From assembly GCF_014651535.1 (NCBI RefSeq), contig NZ_BMXB01000013.1, positions 1 to 64,000 of the forward strand: 64,000 nucleotides of DNA. Reading direction: 5' to 3'. The translations under genes and the position numbers were made by a program. How positions within the stretch are numbered: the first letter of the stretch is position 1; every line of letters starts with the position of its first letter. The stretch is from Salinimicrobium marinum. GTDB lineage: Bacteria > Bacteroidota > Bacteroidia > Flavobacteriales > Flavobacteriaceae. Shown here one piece after another: positions 57,784-64,000 of the stretch. The notes below the pieces were generated by a model that saw only the letters and a list, made by a program, of their open reading frames with translations, made no database searches and had not been told where the DNA came from.

Positions 57784-57871
57784 TCCCTTGGCAGCATTAC
57801 CTGCCCAGGTTCTTTGGGTATAATCTCAGCTTCCTTCCTAACGAATCAGGAATTCTGCACCCCTTTGAGAT
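57784..57871 (-). promoter_or_regulatory. TPP (thi-box) riboswitch
   Basis: Read on the minus strand, the conserved thi-box elements occur in order: GGGGTGC, CTGAGATTATACCC, GAACCTG, a GGCAG-GTAATG-CTGCC arm and AAGGGA. The long P3 arm is closed by the GATTCGTTAGG region. A TACTTTTG -7 box on the minus strand (57878-57885) would start the RNA right at its 5' end. Together with the terminator downstream this is an off-switch for the TonB receptor. Confidence 0.95.
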
Positions 57872-57959
57872 GTGCCACAAAAGTAAATTGACTTTTTGAT
57901 TTAACCTAATTTTTACAGCTTTTGATTTTTAAATGCTAAATTTAAAAATTCTACCAGGT

Positions 57960-60377
57960 ATGAAAGAAAATAAACAATCCATCACTTATACGGTAATCAT
58001 AGGTTACCTGCTTTTAACTGCACTTGCCGCTTTTAGCGTTTGGTTCATCTATTCCCAGGTAATTGAGTATACGAGCATGGCCGAAAATAATCTTTCCAGC
58101 AATAAGAGATTATTACTTGTAGGCCAGGCAGCGACAAATCTTTATGAAGCAGAAAGCCTGAGCCGGCAATTGATACAAACAGGAGAAACCGAAAATCTCG
58201 AGATTTATAAATCTGAAATTGACACCATACGGAACACGCTTGATTCCCTAAATCAAACATCGGCCGGTACAGACCTTACTCATGAAATAGACAGTATAAA
58301 CCTTCTTCTTTCTTTAAAAATTGAAAACCTGGAGGAACTTCTGGAGCTAAGGACAAGGGAAGGGAGCCAGAGTTATTATTCAAAGGTTATTTCTGAACTT
58401 CAAAGAGTGGATGAAAACTTTGGAAGTCGTAATTATGATGAAAGGTTCAGGGATCTTGCCCCACACCAGCGCAGGGTTTTGGTGAAATTACTTGAATATT
58501 CCGAAAGGGATGAAGCCCAGCAAATCACCACCCAAACCCTCGATTCTTTGGTCCAGTCGGTTAAAAATGTACTGAGTGAACTTGAAATCGCCGACCGGCG
58601 ATTCAGGAGAACGGTGCGGGACACAGAGGATCAATTACTGGCCAATGAAGTGAACCTGAATAGCCAGCTAAGAAATCTGCTTTCCACCATCGAAGCGGAA
58701 GAAAGACGGACTTCCCTGGCACAGGTTTCCGAAAGACAGGAAATCGTAAGAAGTACTTCCAGAACTATCGGAATTTTAGGCGGATTAAGTTTTACGATCA
58801 TCCTTATCTTTTTATTCCTGGTAATGCGGGATGTTACCCGGAGCCAGCGCTACCGGAATGAGCTGGAAAAGGCGAAACAATACGCCGAGTCACTTCTTAA
58901 AAGCCGGGAGCAATTTATGGCAACCGTGACGCATGATTTAAGGTCGCCATTAAATACTGTAGTAGGTTATACTGATCTTCTGGAAAGAACCAGATTGAGC
59001 AGGTCGCAATCACATTACCTCAACCACCTGAAAAAGTCTTCAGATTATATTCTTCACCTTGTGGACGACCTGCTGGATCTCTCCAAACTTGAAGCCGGAA
59101 AAATGACAGTTGAAAATCTTTCTTTTAATCCGAAGAATCTGATTGAGGATACTGTGGACAATGCTGTTCCTGTTAAGAAGTGTGAGGAAGTAGATGTGAA
59201 GGTGAATATTTCTGAAGATCTAGACCGCATGGTGCAAAGTGATCCATTCAGAATAAAACAAGTGATCACCAATCTTGTGACCAACGCCTGCAAATTTACC
59301 GAAGAAGGAAGCATTGAAATAGTAGGTATTCTGGAAAAGAGGAAGGGAAAAAACTTTATGGTGATCAAAGTGAAGGATACAGGAATCGGAATTTCGGCAG
59401 AAAAGATTGATGCAATTTTTGAAGAATTTTCACAGGAAGACAGTTCTATAGAAAAGCGCTTTGGAGGGTCGGGACTTGGTCTCGCCATCAGCAAGAAACT
59501 CACCCAACTGCTAAACGGAACCATAGAACTGGAAAGCGAACACGGGAAAGGAAGTGAGTTTACCATAAATATTCCGGTGAAACTTGTTGCCACTGAAAAT
59601 GTTTCAACAACTGAAGTGGTCCAGCCGCCTTCAGAAGAAATGAGCCGGTTTTCGGTACTAATCGTGGATGATGAACCGTCGCAGTTAAGTCTTTTGAGCG
59701 AATTCATCAAATCCACCGGAATGAGAATAGAAACCAGTAACAATGGAAAAGAAGCTGCCAAAAAACTTAGATCGGAAAAATTTGATCTTGTTCTGACCGA
59801 CATACAGATGCCGAAAATGAGCGGGGTTGAACTACTAAACCACATCAGGCAGCATCCAGAGACAAAACGCTTGCCCGTCATTGCTCTTTCGGGACAGGCA
59901 GGGAAAAGTCCGCAGGAATATCTTGAAATGGGTTTTAATGACAGTCTTTTAAAACCTTATTCTTCTGGTCATTTATTGCAAAAAATAGAGGCTGTATTAC
60001 AAACAGAAATTAAAAAACCTACCGGAAAAGTGGAATGCAACAACGCTTCTCAAAACTACTCGCTTACGGAAGTTGAGCTTTTTGCCGGAGGGGATAAACA
60101 GGCGCTGAATACCATATTGAAAGCTTTTTCAGAAAGCACCCGATCTAATGTGGAAGCCATGAATCATGCTTTTTTGAAGGGCAACAGGGAAAAGATTGCT
60201 GCCACTGCTCACAAAATGCTCCCAATGTTCAGGCAGTTGAAAGTTTCGGAAGTGGTGGGTCAACTGGAAATTCTGGAATCTACCGATTCCAGTAAATTTT
60301 CAGAAGTAAATATTGAAGAATTAACCGGCCAGATAAACGATCTTCTCAAGGAAATAGAAGCAGAAACTAAAGACTAA
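57960..60377 (+). CDS. Hybrid sensor histidine kinase with receiver and HPt domains
   Basis: An 805-residue membrane protein. Order: helix (about 9-31), a periplasmic, coiled-coil-rich sensor region (to about 270), second helix (about 275-295), phosphoacceptor domain with THDLRSPLNTV (His325), ATPase domain (NLVTNACKF, GIGISAEK, GSGLGLAISKKL), a receiver (phospho-Asp about 614 in LVLTDIQMPKMSG) and a C-terminal HPt domain (His about 750 in AATAHKMLPMFR). A phosphorelay His-Asp-His is complete, with the final Asp presumably on the sigma-54 regulator encoded convergently. I start at the second ATG (57960). Confidence 0.92.
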   Translation: MKENKQSITYTVIIGYLLLTALAAFSVWFIYSQVIEYTSMAENNLSSNKRLLLVGQAATNLYEAESLSRQLIQTGETENLEIYKSEIDTIRNTLDSLNQTSAGTDLTHEIDSINLLLSLKIENLEELLELRTREGSQSYYSKVISELQRVDENFGSRNYDERFRDLAPHQRRVLVKLLEYSERDEAQQITTQTLDSLVQSVKNVLSELEIADRRFRRTVRDTEDQLLANEVNLNSQLRNLLSTIEAEERRTSLAQVSERQEIVRSTSRTIGILGGLSFTIILIFLFLVMRDVTRSQRYRNELEKAKQYAESLLKSREQFMATVTHDLRSPLNTVVGYTDLLERTRLSRSQSHYLNHLKKSSDYILHLVDDLLDLSKLEAGKMTVENLSFNPKNLIEDTVDNAVPVKKCEEVDVKVNISEDLDRMVQSDPFRIKQVITNLVTNACKFTEEGSIEIVGILEKRKGKNFMVIKVKDTGIGISAEKIDAIFEEFSQEDSSIEKRFGGSGLGLAISKKLTQLLNGTIELESEHGKGSEFTINIPVKLVATENVSTTEVVQPPSEEMSRFSVLIVDDEPSQLSLLSEFIKSTGMRIETSNNGKEAAKKLRSEKFDLVLTDIQMPKMSGVELLNHIRQHPETKRLPVIALSGQAGKSPQEYLEMGFNDSLLKPYSSGHLLQKIEAVLQTEIKKPTGKVECNNASQNYSLTEVELFAGGDKQALNTILKAFSESTRSNVEAMNHAFLKGNREKIAATAHKMLPMFRQLKVSEVVGQLEILESTDSSKFSEVNIEELTGQINDLLKEIEAETKD

Positions 60378-61713
60378 TGTCGTATTGTTTCAATTTGTTA
60401 TAAAGAGTTTTTCTGTCAATAGAAAGCAATTTTGCCGCTTTACTTTTATTCCCGTTTGTTCTTTCCAGGGCGTCAAGAATTAATTCCTGTTCATTCTTGT
60501 TCTTGAAGAGACTAAAAGATTCATCTGTTACTTCTGCCGCTACAATTTCCTGCGGCAAAACCTCTGTCCCCACCATCTCATATGTACTTAGTAGAACGGC
60601 TCGTTTAATTACGTTCTTAAGTTCTCTAAGGTTCCCGGGCCAGCGATAATTGTGGATGGCCTCTATGGCTTCTGCATTGAAGCCGGTTACTTCTTTTTCA
60701 AGTTCTGCATTGGCCAGTTCCAGGAAATAATTTGCAAAGATCATCAGGTCCTCATTGCGATCTTTCAGAGAAGGAACTTTAATGGAAAATTCATTTAAAC
60801 GATGATAAAGATCTTCCCGGAAATCACCTTCTTTTACCAGTTCGTACAGATCTTCATTGGTAGCCGTGATCACCCGAATATCAACTTTAATTTCTTCATT
60901 ACTCCCCACCGGTTTCACTTTTCGCTCCTGTAAAGCCCTTAAAAGCTGCACCTGAAGTTCATAGCTAAGATTCCCGATTTCATCCAGGAACAAAGTTCCC
61001 TTATTAGCTGCTTCAAAATGCCCGGTTTTGTTAGATACTGCGCCGGTAAAAGAACCTTTAATATGCCCAAAAAATTCACTGGATGCTAATTCTTTTGGAA
61101 TAGCCCCACAGTCTACCGCGATAAAAGGCGCATCCTTTCGTTTACTTTTATCGTGAATACTCTTCGCGATTTGCTCCTTGCCTGTTCCACTCTCCCCCAT
61201 GATGAGCACAGACATATTCGTAGGCGCTACAAGATCTATGTAATCATTAAGTTTTTTAGAAGCATCACTTACCCCTTTGATAAAGGTATTGGCCTGGGGT
61301 ACATTATTGCTATTAGATGTCTTTTTCCTCTCCGGTTTTTCTCCGGAAGATCCCGCGTTACTAAGGGCACTGTTAATAGTTTGAAGGATTACTTCGGGAT
61401 TGAAAGGTTTGGCGATATAATCGAAAGCCCCTTCCTTCATGGCATTCACAGCCATTTTTATTTCCGCATAACTCGTCATCATGATGACTTCACTCTGCGG
61501 CTCTTTTGATTTCACCTCTCTTAATATTTCCAGTCCTTCCTTATCGGGAAGTCTTACATCAGAAATAATGATTTCAAACATGTTTTTTTCGAGTAAAGAA
61601 AAAGCCTCCAGTGCACTGAATGCCGTACTCACCTCAAAATCCTTTTTCTTAAGGTAGGTCTGCAACATGGTGCAGAAAGCAACATCATCTTCAACTATGA
61701 GTATTTTGGCCAT
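60367..61713 (-). CDS. Sigma-54-dependent response regulator (NtrC family)
   Basis: A 448-residue regulator: receiver (residues 1-118; phospho-Asp in IIISDVRLPDKEG), AAA+ domain with Walker A GESGTGKEQ, Walker B FLDEIG, and C-terminal Fis-type DNA-binding helix (NGNKSKAAKLLSIDRKTLYN). The sigma-54-contacting loop reads GSFTGA instead of GAFTGA. Its last 11 bases overlap the 3' end of the hybrid kinase gene on the other strand; the two are the natural pair, as in Bacteroides RteA/RteB. Targets are not visible in the window. Confidence 0.95.
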   Translation of the reverse strand: MAKILIVEDDVAFCTMLQTYLKKKDFEVSTAFSALEAFSLLEKNMFEIIISDVRLPDKEGLEILREVKSKEPQSEVIMMTSYAEIKMAVNAMKEGAFDYIAKPFNPEVILQTINSALSNAGSSGEKPERKKTSNSNNVPQANTFIKGVSDASKKLNDYIDLVAPTNMSVLIMGESGTGKEQIAKSIHDKSKRKDAPFIAVDCGAIPKELASSEFFGHIKGSFTGAVSNKTGHFEAANKGTLFLDEIGNLSYELQVQLLRALQERKVKPVGSNEEIKVDIRVITATNEDLYELVKEGDFREDLYHRLNEFSIKVPSLKDRNEDLMIFANYFLELANAELEKEVTGFNAEAIEAIHNYRWPGNLRELKNVIKRAVLLSTYEMVGTEVLPQEIVAAEVTDESFSLFKNKNEQELILDALERTNGNKSKAAKLLSIDRKTLYNKLKQYDISL

Positions 61714-61774
61714 AAAGTATTTCGAATATCAGCAAAATTATGAATATTCCATCCCTGTTAGCCAAAAATAAGCA

Positions 61775-61801
61775 TAAAAAAAGGGCTGCGAACAGCCCTT
61801 C
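61775..61801 (-). terminator. Minus-strand terminator upstream of the sigma-54 regulator
   Basis: AAGGGCTG (61781-61788) pairs with CAGCCCTT (61793-61800) around a CGAA tetraloop; the minus strand continues with TTTTTTT. It ends the transcript of the PepSY-like gene region. Confidence 0.88.
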
Positions 61802-61977
61802 TTCTAATTTATAACCATTTAAGGGTAAATAATTAGTCCATTTTTTCGAATGTCCGGCATAAATTTAATTTCCCCTCCTCTGCGTTTCCGTAGTCTTTGG
61901 TCCATCTTTTAGCACATGTTCTGTCGGGCAGTCGTCACCTGGAGTTGGCATCTCCATTAGGGAGGGTGATGATCATA

Positions 61978-62319
61978 TTATTCTTTATCCTTCTTTTCTT
62001 TATCGATCCAATTTCCTTGTGCGTCTGCATACAATTCTTTGGTTTCTCCCTGAAGTGTGGTTAATACAATTTTGTATTTTGTCTCACCTTCTTTTTCTTT
62101 CATATAAGCTTCTGAAACTGTAGCCCCCTGAAAATCTCTTTCTACAGACTGCTGAACTTCATCGGGTAATTCCCCTACCTGGATTTGCTCCATTTCTTCC
62201 TGAGTTTCCTGGTGTGTGGTTTCCTGAGTTGATCCCTCTTCATAAACCTGAGCACTAACACTTTCTACCGAAAAAAACATTGCTGTTATCGCTAATGCTG
62301 TTAAACCTAACTTTTTCAT
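61978..62319 (-). CDS. Secreted PepSY-like small protein
   Basis: A 113-residue exported protein: signal peptide (ending ESVSAQ), a Gln/Glu/Thr-rich linker (ETTHQETQEEMEQIQ) and a C-terminal domain (LPDEVQQSVERDFQGATVSE, then YKIVLTTLQGETKELYADAQ, GNWID) like the PepSY-like family of Bacteroidota periplasmic proteins. Its function is unknown; PepSY domains often inhibit or bind peptidases. Transcription ends at the hairpin at 61775; between them lie 175 bases with a possible disrupted short frame (see findings). Confidence 0.75.
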   Translation of the reverse strand: MKKLGLTALAITAMFFSVESVSAQVYEEGSTQETTHQETQEEMEQIQVGELPDEVQQSVERDFQGATVSEAYMKEKEGETKYKIVLTTLQGETKELYADAQGNWIDKEKKDKE

Positions 62320-62456
62320 AATATTTTAATTTAAATTAATTTTTTTATAAATCTAATAAGAGATATGAAACAATTGTTCCACTTTTTATATAAAATACAG
62401 AATGCCTGTAAACAGGCACTTTCTCTCATTCAATAAACTTTTTAAGGGTGTGGAAC

Positions 62457-62486
62457 AAAAAAAATTCCCCACCTGAGTGGGGAATA
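62457..62486 (-). terminator. Terminator of arfB
   Basis: ATTCCCCAC (62464-62472) pairs with GTGGGGAAT (62477-62485); the minus strand then has eight T. It lies 21 bases after the arfB stop. Confidence 0.9.
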
Positions 62487-62506
62487 ATTCTACATATTCT
62501 ACTATT

Positions 62507-62908
62507 TTATTTCAAAGGGTCTTTGCGGTTGCTCTTTTTTTCTGAATGCATTTTCTTCTTCCGAAGACGTTTTAATTTGGAAGCTCTGGAAGGTTTGGTC
62601 TTCTTTCTGGGTTTCGGCTTTACAAGCGCCTCTTTTATAATATCCAGAAAACGTTGAGTAACCAGTTCTTTATTTTTATGCTGACTCCTGGACTCATCAC
62701 TTTGGAGGATCAATTCTCCATTGTTTGTAAGCCTGGACTGCAATTTTTTTAGCACCCGCTCCTTTTCACTTTCTGAAAATGCACCAGATTCAGAAACCAT
62801 AAAGTGAAGTTCTACTTTGGAAGAAACTTTGTTGACATTTTGCCCTCCTGCGCCCGAACTTCTTACAGCTTTGTAGCTTACTTCCTGTATGAGTTGCTTT
62901 TCATCCAA
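62507..62908 (-). CDS. arfB: Alternative ribosome-rescue factor ArfB (peptidyl-tRNA hydrolase, ICT1-like)
   Basis: A 133-residue release-factor-like protein with the catalytic GGQ at residues 21-23 (SSGAGGQNVNKVSSKVELHF) and a basic C-terminal tail (KPRKKTKPSRASKLKRLRKK), which in ArfB/YaeJ enters the empty mRNA channel of stalled ribosomes. It lacks codon-recognition domains. The DUF4301 gene ends one base upstream on the same strand. Confidence 0.96.
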   Translation of the reverse strand: MDEKQLIQEVSYKAVRSSGAGGQNVNKVSSKVELHFMVSESGAFSESEKERVLKKLQSRLTNNGELILQSDESRSQHKNKELVTQRFLDIIKEALVKPKPRKKTKPSRASKLKRLRKKKMHSEKKSNRKDPLK

Positions 62909-62909
62909 A

Positions 62910-64000
62910 CTAGCTGACCTGATGTGTAGGCTTTAAAAGATCGGCTACTGTTTTAACGGGGTTAAATGTCTCCACAGGAACTTCTACAAAAATGGTGATC
63001 CAGTCTGCCATTCCTCCATTCCATAATCCCGGCAATTCGAGAGCCTTTAACTCCTTACCATCCTTGGTCTTTTTTGCTATAAAACTAGTTTCTTCATCCA
63101 CATAATCCTGAAGCTTAAAGTTCTCACCTTTATAGTTTTTCTTTCCACAAACAACATCTACAGGATTAAAATGAGTGGCTTCCTGCGCTATTTTACTCTG
63201 CTGGTAGTTATCGTGATCTATTTGTGCGCTCTCCACGATCTGCAAAGATATCTCACCAGATTTGTGAGTCACCCAGAAAGGTCCGCCTCCCGGTTCCCCT
63301 TCATTTTTCACCATTCCACAAATCCTAATTGGCCGGTTTAATTTCTTTTTTAAGACATTGATTTTTTCCGTTTTTTCAAGAGCGTCAAAGTCGATGCTTA
63401 AACCGGAATTCAGTTTCTTCCGGGTGAAGTTAATGATCTCCTCGAGCTTCTCTTCGGAAATATCTTTTTCTAATTTTTCAATACTTCCAAAAGTCTCCTT
63501 CTGCAGTTCCAGGAGCTTACCTGCCAGCATCTTTTTATAATCGGCTAATTTTTTTCGGTATTTAGGAATGACGACATTGTCGATATTTTTAATGAAAATA
63601 AGATCTGCATCCTGCTTATCCAGGTTTTCCAGCAAGGCCCCATGTCCACCCGGCCTGAAAAAGATTTGTCCGTTTTCATCCCGGAAAGGCTCATTTTCCA
63701 AAGTGACCGCTACGGTATCTGTCTTTGGATCCTGAAAGGAATAAGAAACCTGAAAGTTTACACCGGTCTCTTTTTCCAGCCTATCCTGAATTTCTGTAAA
63801 TTCTGCTTTAAATTTTTCCTGGTGTTCTTCAGAAACTGTGAAGTGTAATTTTGCTTTTCCATTGGAGGCAGCATAATCTGCAGCCTCAATCAAATGTTCT
63901 TCAAAAGCAGTTGCCAAATGATCTTCATATTTGTGAAATGGCACTAATCCTTTGGGGTAATCCCCCAGATTAAGCCCTTCTTCGGTAAGCATTGTCTTTA
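62910..64000 (-). CDS. DUF4301-family protein, 5' end beyond the window
   Basis: Only the C-terminal 363 or so residues are visible. The frame stays open to the end of the window; the ATG at 63992 is internal, since DUF4301 proteins are about 500 residues. Recognisable parts are YPKGLVPFHKYEDHLATAFEEHL, FRPGGHGALLENLDKQDADLIFIKNIDN and ICGMVKNEGEPGGGPFWV. The fold resembles nucleotidyltransferase-like proteins, but no activity is established. Followed by arfB. Confidence 0.87.
   Translation of the reverse strand, partial: KTMLTEEGLNLGDYPKGLVPFHKYEDHLATAFEEHLIEAADYAASNGKAKLHFTVSEEHQEKFKAEFTEIQDRLEKETGVNFQVSYSFQDPKTDTVAVTLENEPFRDENGQIFFRPGGHGALLENLDKQDADLIFIKNIDNVVIPKYRKKLADYKKMLAGKLLELQKETFGSIEKLEKDISEEKLEEIINFTRKKLNSGLSIDFDALEKTEKINVLKKKLNRPIRICGMVKNEGEPGGGPFWVTHKSGEISLQIVESAQIDHDNYQQSKIAQEATHFNPVDVVCGKKNYKGENFKLQDYVDEETSFIAKKTKDGKELKALELPGLWNGGMADWITIFVEVPVETFNPVKTVADLLKPTHQVS

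Noticed and set aside
59054-59881. 275-codon minus-strand frame inside the hybrid kinase gene
   Set aside because: Lies wholly opposite a well-supported kinase and receiver region; its Ser/Phe/Leu-rich translation resembles no protein family.
62403-62418. Small perfect palindrome TGCCTGTAAACAGGCA
   Set aside because: No T-run on either strand and loop of two bases; too weak to call a terminator.

Overview
The window is chromosomal DNA of a member of the Bacteroidota, most likely a marine flavobacterium (family Flavobacteriaceae, near the Gramella/Salegentibacter/Zunongwangia type). Evidence: SusC/SusD pairs, a type IX secretion sorting domain, many TonB-dependent receptors, Bacteroidota-only families (DUF4271, DUF4296, DUF3098, DUF3127, DUF4301, and ribosomal protein S16 with a long acidic tail), and promoters with the TAnnTTTG -7 box instead of sigma-70 boxes. 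I saw no rRNA, tRNA or CRISPR array. I recognise about 63 protein genes, most of them housekeeping.

Layout. 1-250: end of an IS3-family element. 0.3-5.5 kb: PA2169-type ferritin-like protein, rpsP-rimM, trmN6, a TPR lipoprotein and glutaryl-CoA dehydrogenase. 5.5-10.4 kb (minus strand): a redox/Fe-S block (ferredoxin, ferredoxin reductase, NifU domain, Mrp), then an alkyltransferase-like protein, a LysE exporter and trmB. 11-28 kb: the accessory part and the most interesting region. 28.7-54.6 kb: housekeeping (tyrS, pyrC, hemD, pckA, ferritin, ald, leuS, ftsX-DUF3098-uppP-truB, tag, aat, greA). 54.7-64 kb: a thiamine-riboswitch-controlled TonB receptor, a hybrid kinase / sigma-54 regulator pair, arfB and a DUF4301 gene cut by the window end.

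Main result. The block 12.1-27.6 kb reads as a phosphate-limitation regulon. A PhoR-like kinase and PhoB-like regulator are followed by (i) an operon with SusC, SusD, a calcineurin-type phosphoesterase and a glycerophosphodiester phosphodiesterase, and (ii) a TonB receptor, a lipoprotein built from a 311-residue tandem duplication, and a tiny protein consisting of little more than a type IX sorting domain. Upstream of phoB, of susC and of the second TonB receptor lie arrays of TAAC-like tetranucleotides repeated every 11 bp around a shared CTTAAG core. In two of them the last repeat sits exactly 10 bp before a TTnnTTTG box. This is the arrangement expected of a Pho box, so the three units are proposed to be one PhoB regulon for scavenging phosphate from phosphodiesters.

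Other notable items: a complete TPP riboswitch plus terminator in front of the 55.3-57.6 kb TonB receptor; a mobile palindromic repeat inserted in frame in the leuS editing region; a 137-bp element with perfect 20-bp terminal inverted repeats; a hairpin-terminator at the 5' end of the predicted greA mRNA; and an SSB-like acidic tip on the DUF3127 protein.
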